Shown piece after piece: positions 8,070 to 16,631 of a DNA stretch of 39,958 nucleotides. A program made the translations under genes and the position numbers. Each line of letters starts with the position of its first letter. Within the stretch, counting starts at the first letter, position 1. The DNA is from UBA1858 sp045105615. GTDB taxonomy: Bacteria; Pseudomonadota; Gammaproteobacteria; UBA4575. Where the stretch lies: contig JBGCDS010000017.1 in NCBI GenBank assembly GCA_045105615.1, positions 1 through 39,958 of the forward strand. The letters run 5' to 3'. The notes below the pieces were generated by a model, which searched no databases, was not told where the DNA came from, and worked only from the letters and a program-made list of their open reading frames with translations.

Positions 8070-9305
8070 ATGACTAAAAAATCACTAGAACATCACTCAC
8101 CTCTAAACTTCTACAATGTAGAAGACAACTGCCTGGTGCTAGGAAAACAAAAATTCACTGACATACTAGCCCAACATAAAGATGTACCTGCTTACATCTA
8201 TGACAGTTCTGTGATTAAACGAAAAATTGATTCTCTTCGAGAAGTCCTACCTAAGTCGATGCACATTCATTATGCGATGAAAGCCAACCCAATGCCCGAG
8301 GTTGTTGGATACGTGCAAGGCTTAGTAGAAGGATTAGACGTGGCTTCAGGCCTCGAGCTAAAAGTTGCTTTAGCTAGCGGCATGGACCCAAAAGAAATCA
8401 GTTTTGCTGGGCCAGGGAAAAGTATTGACGAATTAACGCTCGCGATCGAAAGTGGCATTACAATCAACTTAGAATCAGAAACTGAGCTGGATCGCGCTGC
8501 AAAAATTGGTGATCAATTAGGCATAACACCTCGCGTTGCATTGCGCATCAATCCTGACTTTGAATTAAAAACATCTGGCATGAAAATGTCAGGCGGCCCC
8601 AAGCAGTTTGGCGTTGATGCAGAAATAGCTAATGGCATTATCAAGAAAATTATTAACTACAAGTTAGACTTCATAGGCTTACATATATTCAGCGGCTCAC
8701 AGAATTTAAAACCCGAAGCGTTAATAGAAGCACAAACAAAGACATTCGCCTTAGCAGCCGAACTAGCAGAACAGTCCGGCACTGAATTTTCTAAACTAAA
8801 TATCGGTGGCGGCTTTGGCATTCCTTATTTTCCAGGTGAAAAACCTTTACCGCTAGAACCTATCGGCGAGAACTTACATTTATTATTAGACCAATACAAA
8901 GATCAATTTGGCAACACAGCTATTATTACCGAGCTAGGACGCTTTATCGTTGGAGAATCTGGCGTATACATTTCCAAAGTGATCGACAAGAAAGTATCAC
9001 GCGGAAGTACTTTCTTAATTATCAATGGCGGTCTACATCACCACTTAGCTGCTAGCGGAAACTTCGGGCAGGTTATTCGCAAAAATTACCCTGTGACAGT
9101 TGCTAATAAAATCGGCCTAGAAACTGAGAGAGCTAGCGCAGTTGGGCCTCTTTGCACACCACTTGATGTGCTTGCGCAAGATATGATTTTACCCAAAGCT
9201 GAAATTGATGATTATGTCGCTGTGTTTAACTCAGGTGCTTACGGTTACACATCCAGCCCGCTAAATTTCTTAAGCCACCCTCATCCGATCGAAATATTTA
9301 TTTAG
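8070..9305 (+). CDS. PLP-dependent decarboxylase (fold III), exosortase A system-associated
   Basis: Alanine-racemase-fold decarboxylase of the LysA/ornithine/diaminopimelate family, 411 aa. The PLP lysine is K70 in HYAMKANP. SGLELKVALASG, GPGKS, the phosphate-binding GGGFGIPYFPGE (about 246-257), ELGRFIVGESG, CTPLDVLAQD (about 362, the substrate Cys from the partner subunit) and GAYGYTSSPLNFLSHP are all present. This suits the exosortase-A associated subfamily (I recall TIGR03099). It follows the AMP ligase by two bases and converges on hydrolase 1, sharing four bases (9302-9305). With a ligase and a carrier protein in the locus, an ACP-bound amino acid is a plausible substrate, as for BtrK in butirosin synthesis. 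That is inference. Confidence 0.9.
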   Translation: MTKKSLEHHSPLNFYNVEDNCLVLGKQKFTDILAQHKDVPAYIYDSSVIKRKIDSLREVLPKSMHIHYAMKANPMPEVVGYVQGLVEGLDVASGLELKVALASGMDPKEISFAGPGKSIDELTLAIESGITINLESETELDRAAKIGDQLGITPRVALRINPDFELKTSGMKMSGGPKQFGVDAEIANGIIKKIINYKLDFIGLHIFSGSQNLKPEALIEAQTKTFALAAELAEQSGTEFSKLNIGGGFGIPYFPGEKPLPLEPIGENLHLLLDQYKDQFGNTAIITELGRFIVGESGVYISKVIDKKVSRGSTFLIINGGLHHHLAASGNFGQVIRKNYPVTVANKIGLETERASAVGPLCTPLDVLAQDMILPKAEIDDYVAVFNSGAYGYTSSPLNFLSHPHPIEIFI

Positions 9306-10180
9306 CTGTTAACAAAATCCGAAGTAATACGCTCCACCATGGATCTCCATTGGCGCGATGAAAATGTATGATCAGCAACATCTATATAATGAACAACTGT
9401 TTTAGCATTGTTACTCTCTTGATCTAGCCATCCATTTTCATTCAACACCTGCTTGAACTCATCAGCAACTAAATCCTTACCGCTTAAAATTAAGCATATA
9501 TCCCCATTAAAACTAGACATGCCTTTAAATATTGCTGCTGCAATATTCTCTTCTCTTTCTGCCACAGGAATTTCTTGAAGTTTATCTGTGCTCGCTATTT
9601 TAGAACGCGCAATTAAAATTTTAACAACAATACTACCAATAGATAAAAATGCATTCCCAATTTTACTTGGTGACAACAATAATTGCTTCCAAACCTCCAT
9701 GCTAAACAGACGATCACGATAGTAATTATTAAGAACCGCTTTCGAATGAGTGGCCTCGTTTCTCACCCATGGATTTAACAACACAACACCATTGATACGA
9801 TCATCAGTATACGCAGTAAACGCAATAGCTGAAGCAGCATCACACAAACCCCATACATATATTTTACTTACAGCAGACTCATGATTAGACACAAAATCCA
9901 CTGCAGCTTTAATATCTTCATCAACCTCATAAAACTTTTTTGCCACGCCTTGACTATAACCCATGCCGGTATAATCAAATCTTAATGCTAAAACCCCCTG
10001 CTCTGCTAGATATCTTGCCAGCAATACAAATTGGCGATGACTGCCCACACGATATTGAGGACCACCCACGACAATAATCACTGCAGCTTTCGGCTTCACC
10101 TTAGGCACAGACAAAAGCCCAAACAAACTATAACCATGCACTGAAAATCTTATCGTTTGATCAGAATAATATTCACTCAC
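9302..10180 (-). CDS. Alpha/beta hydrolase 1, exosortase A system-associated
   Basis: Alpha/beta-hydrolase-fold protein, 292 aa, of the type called hydrolase 1 in XrtA loci (I recall TIGR03100). The N-terminal half shows GGPQYRVGSHRQFV and FDYTGMGYSQG. The nucleophile elbow reads VWGLCDAAS with Cys113 where serine hydrolases have Ser. Asp236 (SGKDLVAD) and His271 (VADHTFSS) would complete a Cys-Asp-His triad. Thioester or ester cleavage, for instance release from the carrier protein, is a reasonable but untested role. The start is a GTG at 10180 that overlaps the TGA of hydrolase 2 as GTGA, so the two are translationally coupled. Confidence 0.88.
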   Translation of the reverse strand: MSEYYSDQTIRFSVHGYSLFGLLSVPKVKPKAAVIIVVGGPQYRVGSHRQFVLLARYLAEQGVLALRFDYTGMGYSQGVAKKFYEVDEDIKAAVDFVSNHESAVSKIYVWGLCDAASAIAFTAYTDDRINGVVLLNPWVRNEATHSKAVLNNYYRDRLFSMEVWKQLLLSPSKIGNAFLSIGSIVVKILIARSKIASTDKLQEIPVAEREENIAAAIFKGMSSFNGDICLILSGKDLVADEFKQVLNENGWLDQESNNAKTVVHYIDVADHTFSSRQWRSMVERITSDFVNS

Positions 10181-11010
10181 GATACAAACACCTGCTTTGT
10201 TTCACGCAACAGTAGCGGTGAAATTGTCACCTCCTGCTGCATCCAAAACTTCACATCATTAACCGTATGTAAAGTTAATTGTTTTTGCATGGCGTCAGTG
10301 AGATTTAATTTAGACAAACAAATAGGCATTGAGCTACTCGTAGACTTGCCTATCGTCATCCAATGCAACTCAGTCAATGCCAGCACATCTGCAACGCTAT
10401 CACTTATCTTCTCGGCCTTAATCTGATCAATCAATTCCGAAGAAACATGATACCCTCCAACCTCTAAGAATCCTGATTGCTCAATACTAGCCAACACTTC
10501 TTTAGTGGTCACTTTCTTCAGATCCCCAGCCATAGCACTGGCAATTTTCATACGTATTAATTGCCTAATCAGAACTTCACCGCTATCTATTGGATCCCAC
10601 AGGACACATTTATCAATTTGAATATCAGTCTGTTTAATCAAATTTAAAGGAATTAGCGCACTATCTCGCAAAGTGACTAGGCTAACTTTAGAATTGAGTT
10701 TTTTCGCTAATTGAAAAACATCAATTAAGTTGCTTTTCCAATCGTTATAATCAAAATCACCCCACTCTCCCGAACTGTCACCTGTTCCAGAAAAATCGAA
10801 ACATAACGCATGTAAGCCTGCATCTGCTAACAAACGCGCACACAAGACATACATTCTTTTTGACCGGTTCATCTCCTCAGCAAAAGGAGGAACAAATATC
10901 ACAGTCTGCAGATCCCCCACAGCCTCACTTTGCTCTACTGGAGCATAGTGGGCTAAAAATATTTGGGAGTTTTTACTGGAAGGAAGATACTGGAAATCAG
11001 TCGTGTGCAA
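10177..11010 (-). CDS. Alpha/beta hydrolase-like protein 2, exosortase A system-associated
   Basis: 277-aa alpha/beta-hydrolase-fold protein matching the second hydrolase of XrtA loci (I recall TIGR03101). FVPPFAEEMNRSKRMYV and LCFDFSGTGDSSGEWGDFDYNDW are the recognisable fold motifs. The nucleophile elbow position reads SLVTLRDSALIP (about residues 110-121), which has no G-x-S-x-G or Cys equivalent, so catalysis in the usual way is doubtful. The start is a TTG at 11010, only two bases after the acyl carrier protein stop. The next Met is residue 47, inside conserved sequence. It lies in the TPR-ACP-hydrolase 2-hydrolase 1 operon. Confidence 0.85.
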   Translation of the reverse strand: MHTTDFQYLPSSKNSQIFLAHYAPVEQSEAVGDLQTVIFVPPFAEEMNRSKRMYVLCARLLADAGLHALCFDFSGTGDSSGEWGDFDYNDWKSNLIDVFQLAKKLNSKVSLVTLRDSALIPLNLIKQTDIQIDKCVLWDPIDSGEVLIRQLIRMKIASAMAGDLKKVTTKEVLASIEQSGFLEVGGYHVSSELIDQIKAEKISDSVADVLALTELHWMTIGKSTSSSMPICLSKLNLTDAMQKQLTLHTVNDVKFWMQQEVTISPLLLRETKQVFVS

Positions 11011-11012
11011 CC

Positions 11013-11264
11013 TTAGTTTTCCATTTTTGCGACTATTTGATTTCGCAGTGTTCCTACTGTCTCGAATACCTCGGCATCTAATTCATCATCATCAAATACG
11101 ATACCGAAGCGCTCTTCTATTGAGGTGATAATACCCACGATTGCCATCGAATCTAATTCAGGAATAGCACCAAGTAGTGGTGCTTCCTCACTCATTTGAT
11201 GTATCTGAGCTGCACCGTCTAAAGATTCAGCTAACACATCTAACACCTGCTCTAATTCAACCAT
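11013..11264 (-). CDS. Acyl carrier protein, exosortase A system-associated
   Basis: 83-aa carrier protein. LDSMAIVGIITSIEERFGI contains the DSM signature with Ser39 as the 4'-phosphopantetheine attachment site, followed by the acidic helix III region DDDELDAEVFETVG. The size and acidity are typical of type II ACP/PCP proteins. It lies between the secreted TPR protein (31 bases upstream) and hydrolase 2 (two bases downstream) in one operon. It is the obvious partner of the AMP ligase at 6481 and perhaps of the PLP decarboxylase. It is not the fatty-acid AcpP, since the context lacks fab genes. Confidence 0.92.
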   Translation of the reverse strand: MVELEQVLDVLAESLDGAAQIHQMSEEAPLLGAIPELDSMAIVGIITSIEERFGIVFDDDELDAEVFETVGTLRNQIVAKMEN

Positions 11265-11295
11265 AGTAAAATCTATTTATTTGCAATATTTAGTA

Positions 11296-11958
11296 TTAGT
11301 TCTGGGAAATCGTTTTATCCCATACACCTTTATTGATTAACTTATTCTTCAGACCTAATAATGGATAGCCAAGCTCGTAAGCTCTATGCCCATGCTTTAC
11401 TGCCAGTCCAAGCTTATTACTGTCTACGTAAAATAGGCCCATATTATAATGAACTTCGGCTGAACTTGGGTTCAAAGCAAGCGCCTCATTATATTGCGTT
11501 TCAGCTCGATCGAAATATCCTTTTTTATGTAGATATGTCGCATAAATCAAGCGAACCATACCATCTGTTGGCTTGAATGCTATTGCACGTTGGAAATAAC
11601 AGTCAACACCATATTGTGCTTCTAACAACGTTTCACGCGCATCATCCACTTCGAATTCGTACTTAGATATCGACACTAATGCACGGTGATGGTTAGGAAA
11701 CGTCCACAGAGTATACTGTAAATCCCCATAGATGTTATCACTGAGGCCTTTAATTAGTGCTTCTACATCGTGATTGAAGTGGTACTGCTCAACGACGGGT
11801 AGCTTCTGTGTGTAATGCTCATAGTTAGTATAGTCAAATGGACCATAATCATTTTCCAACGGCCCACACTGACCGACAACCGTCCTAGCAAACGAAGATT
11901 GCGACATAAACAATACAACGAAAAATACTAATAACGTAAATCCATATTTACCTTTCAT
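11296..11958 (-). CDS. Secreted TPR-repeat protein of the exopolysaccharide locus
   Basis: 220-aa protein with a Sec signal peptide (hydrophobic FTLLVFFVVLFMSQSSFA, cleavage after SFA). The mature part starts with a conserved-looking segment (CGPLENDYGPFDYTN), then DVEALIKG...GDLQYTLWTFPNHHRALVSI. Two to three tetratricopeptide repeats follow in the C-terminal half (VRLIYATYLHKKGYFDRAE, AEVHYNMGLFYVDSNKLGLA). The ATG at 11958 has a GAGG seven bases upstream. A TTG at 11964 is less likely. It is the first gene of the four-gene operon leading to the hydrolases. It is probably a periplasmic scaffold for export or polymerisation; the exact function is unknown. Confidence 0.82.
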   Translation of the reverse strand: MKGKYGFTLLVFFVVLFMSQSSFARTVVGQCGPLENDYGPFDYTNYEHYTQKLPVVEQYHFNHDVEALIKGLSDNIYGDLQYTLWTFPNHHRALVSISKYEFEVDDARETLLEAQYGVDCYFQRAIAFKPTDGMVRLIYATYLHKKGYFDRAETQYNEALALNPSSAEVHYNMGLFYVDSNKLGLAVKHGHRAYELGYPLLGLKNKLINKGVWDKTISQN

Positions 11959-12305
11959 AACCAAGCCTCATTTGTACGTAAACTGTTGTTTCACAATTAT
12001 AAACACTTCATCTATCCCGTTCATCGACCTATGTTCTGACTTAGGCATTTATAGCGTGAATTCCGTCAAATAATCAGCAAAAATAACGCTATCACCTAGC
12101 CATTTAGTCTGCCGAATATTTATCTCTGATCATCATCGGCAATCTAACAAACCTGGTTCGAAGCAATCTAATAACGTGTCACACTTCAAGAAAATATCAC
12201 TAAAAGCGCAAGGTTTCAGATAGAACTCCTGTTCCTCTTCCCTACATATACTTAGAATAGACATCTAATTTTATCATTTAACCTAATCGCATAAGATCTA
12301 AATAA
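11959..12305. promoter_or_regulatory. Divergent intergenic region TPR operon / asparagine-synthetase homologue
   Basis: A 347-base gene-free stretch between divergent genes, so it should contain two promoters. I found no good palindrome, sigma-54 -24/-12 pair, RNA gene or hidden reading frame. A TTAGAAT-like -10 near 12253-12259 is the only candidate for the plus strand. Confidence 0.35.
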
Positions 12306-14135
12306 ATGAAACAATTTATCGCTACTGGATGGACCGTCAACAACTCTGATCTTGACTCAAAGTTAATAGGCCACTTCAATCATTCCGAAGAGCAAACCAC
12401 TCAGACTAGAAGTGACCAATGGAACCACTCATCAGCATCCACCACTTCAAGCGAACTCATCACGCACTATAAAAATAATGATGTCACTTTAACCTTGTGC
12501 GGTAGACCAACCATCAAAAATGAAGATGGGTCATTCCAAACCATCAAATCCGAACAACAACTTAGCGCCTTGGTCCAATCCTATAAGAACCATGGCTATA
12601 ATTTTCTTAGAGAACTTAATGGCAGCTTCTCAATCGCACTATTTGATGCCCGAAATCACATCACTATATTAGCCATTGATCGCATGGGTATCGAACAGAT
12701 GCACTATGCAACTATTTCTGGTCAACTCTATTTCAGCAGCTCTCTTAAATCATTAAGCAATCTGCCGGGTGTGCCTAAAAATATCCTTCCACAGTCTATT
12801 TACAATTACTTTTATTTTCATTGCATTCCAAGCCCAAATACAATTTTTCAGGATGTATATAAATTAAAACCTGCTGAAGTACTTATTTTTAAAAATGGAT
12901 CTAGCTCAAAAGATACCTATTGGACACCTGAATTTAATGAAAAGGTATCCACATCTGTAGAGGCACTAAAATCTGATGTTCAAGAATCATTAGACTCGAC
13001 AATGAAAGAATTATCAGCCGACCCTAAGAGCGGTTCATTTCTTAGCGGTGGAACAGACAGCTCCACTCTCTCTGGATTAATGAAAAGACACCACCCTACT
13101 GATGCACCTGCTTTCTCTATCGGCTTTGAAGAACAGGGTTATGACGAAATGGGCTTTGCGGATATTGCCGTCAAGAAATTTCAAAACAAACATTACAAGT
13201 ATTACGTCAACTTTGATGACGTGTTGCATTTATTTAATGAAATACCAAAGATTTATGAGGAGCCCTTTGGTAATTCATCGGTAGTTCCAACATACGCTGC
13301 TGCACAGCTAGCCAAGAAGAATGGTGTTGACCATATGATTGGTGGCGATGGTGGCGATGAAGTATTTGGTGGAAATGACCGCTACGCGACACAGAAATTA
13401 TTTAACATATATAGCTCCATTCCAAAATGGGCACGCGATATCATCATAGAACCTGGCTTCTGCAATTCTTTAGCAGGCTCACTACCAGTAGCCAAGAAAG
13501 TAAAAAGCTATATTGAACAAGCTAAGATAGCTATGCCAAAGCGTATGCAGACTTACAATATCTTGCATGTACAACAGCCAAACTCTATTTTCGACAATCA
13601 TTATCTTGGCGAAATAAATTGTGATTATCCGATTGACTTACTAAGCGAAACCTACAATGAAATGCAGGATGCTTCGCTATTAAATAAGATGTTGTATTTA
13701 GACTGGAAATTCACGCTTGCGGACAACGACATACGAAAAGTGAACACTATGTGTCGCGCAGCTGGGGTCGAAGTATCTTATCCATTTCTAGACAATCGAG
13801 TCGTAGAAAGCTCAACTAAAGTCCCTTCACACTTGAAGATCAAAGGCATGAGACTACGCGCATTTTACAAAGACACTTATAGTTCTTTACTACCACCAGA
13901 GATTATCACCAAGTCTAAACATGGCTTTGGCTTACCTTTCGGCGTATGGCTTAAAAAAGACAAACGATTACAAGATGAAGTATATGGTGCTTTAACCAAT
14001 TTAAAGACCAGGTCAATGTTTCAGGACAAATTCATTGATGAATTAATTGACAAGCATCGTTCCGAACATGCTGCTTACTACGGAACCTTTGTCTGGGTTC
14101 TAGCCGTATTAGAGCGCTGGTTAGACGCTCAATAA
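12306..14135 (+). CDS. Asparagine-synthetase-like amidotransferase homologue lacking the N-terminal Cys
   Basis: 609-aa protein with the two-domain plan of glutamine-dependent asparagine synthetases. An N-terminal Ntn-hydrolase-like domain has LNGSFSIALFDARNH...AIDRMGIEQMHY. The C-terminal synthetase domain carries the pyrophosphate loop SGGTDSS (247-253), IGGDGGDEVFGG (about 345-356), ADNDIRKVNTMCRAAGVEVSYPFLD and KSKHGFGLPFGVWL. XrtA loci often carry an amidotransferase of this type that begins MCG. Here the protein begins MKQFIATGW, and the codon directly before the ATG is an in-frame TAA (12303-12305), so no Cys2 nucleophile can be supplied from upstream. Glutaminase activity is therefore unlikely; an ammonia- or amine-dependent or beta-lactam-synthetase-like reaction is possible. 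It is convergent with the ligase gene at 14245. Confidence 0.88.
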   Translation: MKQFIATGWTVNNSDLDSKLIGHFNHSEEQTTQTRSDQWNHSSASTTSSELITHYKNNDVTLTLCGRPTIKNEDGSFQTIKSEQQLSALVQSYKNHGYNFLRELNGSFSIALFDARNHITILAIDRMGIEQMHYATISGQLYFSSSLKSLSNLPGVPKNILPQSIYNYFYFHCIPSPNTIFQDVYKLKPAEVLIFKNGSSSKDTYWTPEFNEKVSTSVEALKSDVQESLDSTMKELSADPKSGSFLSGGTDSSTLSGLMKRHHPTDAPAFSIGFEEQGYDEMGFADIAVKKFQNKHYKYYVNFDDVLHLFNEIPKIYEEPFGNSSVVPTYAAAQLAKKNGVDHMIGGDGGDEVFGGNDRYATQKLFNIYSSIPKWARDIIIEPGFCNSLAGSLPVAKKVKSYIEQAKIAMPKRMQTYNILHVQQPNSIFDNHYLGEINCDYPIDLLSETYNEMQDASLLNKMLYLDWKFTLADNDIRKVNTMCRAAGVEVSYPFLDNRVVESSTKVPSHLKIKGMRLRAFYKDTYSSLLPPEIITKSKHGFGLPFGVWLKKDKRLQDEVYGALTNLKTRSMFQDKFIDELIDKHRSEHAAYYGTFVWVLAVLERWLDAQ

Positions 14136-14165
14136 TACATCTAAGCAATCAAGCATTAAATCCAA

Positions 14166-14184
14166 AAAGCAACTCAACTGCTTT
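14166..14184. terminator. Small hairpin between convergent genes, weak terminator candidate
   Basis: AAAGCA (14166-14171), a seven-base loop, then TGCTTT (14179-14184), preceded by As and followed by an AT-rich run. It sits in the 109-base gap between convergent genes. The stem is weak and the T run is interrupted. Confidence 0.3.
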
Positions 14185-14244
14185 ATATTTCGCTTAGCTG
14201 CTCAAAAAAATACAAGCATATATTTTACAACGTGCCAGTCTTTA

Positions 14245-15558
14245 CTACTTACTAGTCATTGCCATCGCCATATCCGGCATTACTCCGCCATCTGCTTGGA
14301 TAGGTATCTCTGTTTCTAGCATCTGTCTCTTATGCAACAAGGTTGTCATTGCAATACCTATACCTATGAGTGCATATAACAAATCGAATTTCGCCATTTC
14401 CAAGAACAAGCCTGCTACCATATAACCAACAATACTCACCTGTATCATTGCAGCCAGATCTCTCATCCACAACATATCTTGATACTTTGAAGCATTCTTA
14501 ATAATACGACTCATGGCTCTATACAAGCTAAACAATAACAGAATGAAGAATGTTAACCCCACCCATCCATGCTCCGCTAATGACTCGAAATAAATACTGT
14601 GCGGACCCGTCCATTGGATCTCTGGACGCTCAGAATACACACTAAACAATTCCTGACTAAATGCACTGTAGCCACCACCTGCAATAGGATGATCATTGGC
14701 TAAATTAATAGAATACTCCCAAGCATTAATTCTCATCATTGCAGATTCATCTTGCTCGTAGTTCTTAATAGTATCCATTCGATCATGCCAACTCTGCGGC
14801 ATGAATATATACAATAATGGAGCCATGATTATTACAATTGCAGCAACCTTAAACTTGGCTTTACTTTTCATGACCAAAAATGCTGTCATCGCCATTAACG
14901 CTAAGAATCCGCCTCTAGATTGTGTTCCAAGAACAGCAAATGCTGTCGATATCATCATCGCAAAAGCTAGATTTTTATAAAGCTTCTTTTGTGCCTGTGT
15001 ATACAAATACCACATCAATGGTAACGTCATCACCAAGGCAAGTCCCAATGCATTATTATCAGCAATAAATGACCCTGCTGGTCCCCAGACGCGATATGAG
15101 CCTGCAGTCAACACGGTAAAAATTCCACCTTTAATCCCGTAATAACCAAGCGACAAGACTATAACCGCCACGAGTGCATTCACTTTGTTCTTATCACTTG
15201 CCATAAACAGAATGAGGCCAACCCCCATCATAATCTTCATAAAGCTAGTCCATTCGAACATAGCATCATCTGGATAGATTGCCGTCATCGTCGTTATAGA
15301 CACCCATAAAGTATAGATGACTAACATCCATAACAATCCTGACCCTTTTGGAATGATTTTATCTTTGTAATAGACAAACGCTATTATTGTGATTGCTGCT
15401 ACAAGCTTTGAGAATGGAAAGTCATACGCAAATCCATAACACAGTCTTTGTGGATTCATAAATCCCAACCAGCTCCAGACCAGCACTCCAACATATGGTC
15501 TATATAAAATAAATGGAATAAACCCAAAGACAATTAATGTTAGTAGAATATCTCGCAT
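14245..15558 (-). CDS. O-antigen ligase/polymerase-like membrane protein (Wzy_C), exosortase A system-associated
   Basis: 437-aa inner-membrane protein with about ten to twelve hydrophobic segments, of the Wzy/WaaL (O-antigen ligase) class described as putative O-glycosylation ligase in XrtA loci (I recall TIGR03097). Distinct features are the N-terminal RPYVGVLVWSWLGFMNPQRL and the QSRGGF segment (213-218). The large periplasmic loop ends in DHPIAGGGYSAF and WTGPHSIYFESLAEHGW, with the catalytic-region His320 and His330. It probably polymerises or transfers the lipid-linked repeat unit in the periplasm. A GAG about ten bases before the ATG serves as ribosome site. It is the last gene of the long minus-strand exopolysaccharide run. 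Confidence 0.88.
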   Translation of the reverse strand: MRDILLTLIVFGFIPFILYRPYVGVLVWSWLGFMNPQRLCYGFAYDFPFSKLVAAITIIAFVYYKDKIIPKGSGLLWMLVIYTLWVSITTMTAIYPDDAMFEWTSFMKIMMGVGLILFMASDKNKVNALVAVIVLSLGYYGIKGGIFTVLTAGSYRVWGPAGSFIADNNALGLALVMTLPLMWYLYTQAQKKLYKNLAFAMMISTAFAVLGTQSRGGFLALMAMTAFLVMKSKAKFKVAAIVIIMAPLLYIFMPQSWHDRMDTIKNYEQDESAMMRINAWEYSINLANDHPIAGGGYSAFSQELFSVYSERPEIQWTGPHSIYFESLAEHGWVGLTFFILLLFSLYRAMSRIIKNASKYQDMLWMRDLAAMIQVSIVGYMVAGLFLEMAKFDLLYALIGIGIAMTTLLHKRQMLETEIPIQADGGVMPDMAMAMTSK

Positions 15559-15583
15559 TTTTATCTCAACTCTTCATACTTAA

Positions 15584-16552
15584 TTAGTTAGCGTACTGCA
15601 CGTATCCGCGCGCCAAAGAAACACCAAATTTAAATTTAGTTGTGTGATCTATACAAATCCTAGGCAAGTCAAACATACCCGAGTCTTTATCTATCACGCC
15701 ATCATTAGTTGTTAATGCAGCATCAAAACCTGCCTGTTGAACGATCTGCATATGTTGCTCATTGTAATCTTTTCCCGCCTGCCCATTTGGGAAAGCAAAA
15801 AACTTTAATTTTTTATCTAGCAAATTTTCTAAATATAATTTTCCTTGTACTATTTCGTCACGCGCCTCATTCTCATCTGCACAGGTTAAAATAGGATGAT
15901 TAACTGTATGTCCGCCAATCTCCATACCTGCACGAGACAACTCTTTCACTTCATTTTGCGTCATCATCAAACGCTCTGTTAATTCAACCTGTGCGATATC
16001 TTTTAACCGACTAACCAATTCTACACGGCGATCAACATGATTATATTTGATACTACCCAGCAACTTTTCAATTAATTGAACTTTTTCCTGTTCAGATTCT
16101 ATCGATACTTTGCCTAGGGAAAATTCTTGCAAATCCAATTTTTTTAACAATGTACTTTTAATTGTCTGTCTAACCACGTCATTCCACATGATCCCATCGC
16201 CTAAATACCCAACAGCAATAAAAAATGTTGCCGGCAATTTCAGTGCAGACAAAATAGGCAAAGCGACATCATAATTATCGCGATAACCATCATCAAAGGT
16301 AATACATACAGAACTACTTGGCAGCGTCCCTGCTCGCATCTGTTCAAGACCGTCTTCCAAACTGACAACATTAAAATATTCTGCCAGAGTCTCCATCTGA
16401 CGAGTAAATTGAACAGCGTCTACCTCGTCAATTACAGGATCATAATCAGCCAGCACACGATGATAGGTAAGCACCAGCAACTTATTATTTGCTCGATGAC
16501 CCGATAATGCTCCCACTGTTTGCTGGAAAATTGGCCTTAATACTCTATTCAC
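15584..16552 (-). CDS. NodB-type polysaccharide deacetylase
   Basis: 322-aa carbohydrate esterase family 4 protein. VLTYHRVL opens the domain, TFDDGYRDN (85-93) gives the catalytic Asp and metal Asp, and GGHTVNHPIL provides metal ligands His215 and His219. A lysine-rich helical insertion of about 70 residues lies between the two motifs. No signal peptide is evident, so it may act at the cytoplasmic face or be exported atypically. The start is a GTG at 16552, with GGAG about 12 bases upstream. It sits between a glycosyltransferase and the ligase, so N-deacetylation of an amino sugar of the exopolysaccharide is the likely job. Confidence 0.85.
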   Translation of the reverse strand: MNRVLRPIFQQTVGALSGHRANNKLLVLTYHRVLADYDPVIDEVDAVQFTRQMETLAEYFNVVSLEDGLEQMRAGTLPSSSVCITFDDGYRDNYDVALPILSALKLPATFFIAVGYLGDGIMWNDVVRQTIKSTLLKKLDLQEFSLGKVSIESEQEKVQLIEKLLGSIKYNHVDRRVELVSRLKDIAQVELTERLMMTQNEVKELSRAGMEIGGHTVNHPILTCADENEARDEIVQGKLYLENLLDKKLKFFAFPNGQAGKDYNEQHMQIVQQAGFDAALTTNDGVIDKDSGMFDLPRICIDHTTKFKFGVSLARGYVQYAN

Positions 16553-16631
16553 TGTTTAACTTTACTCCAATCAAAGCCGAGCAATTACCAACCCCGTCTC
16601 AGATTCACCATTTCAAAGAAATTGAACTAGT

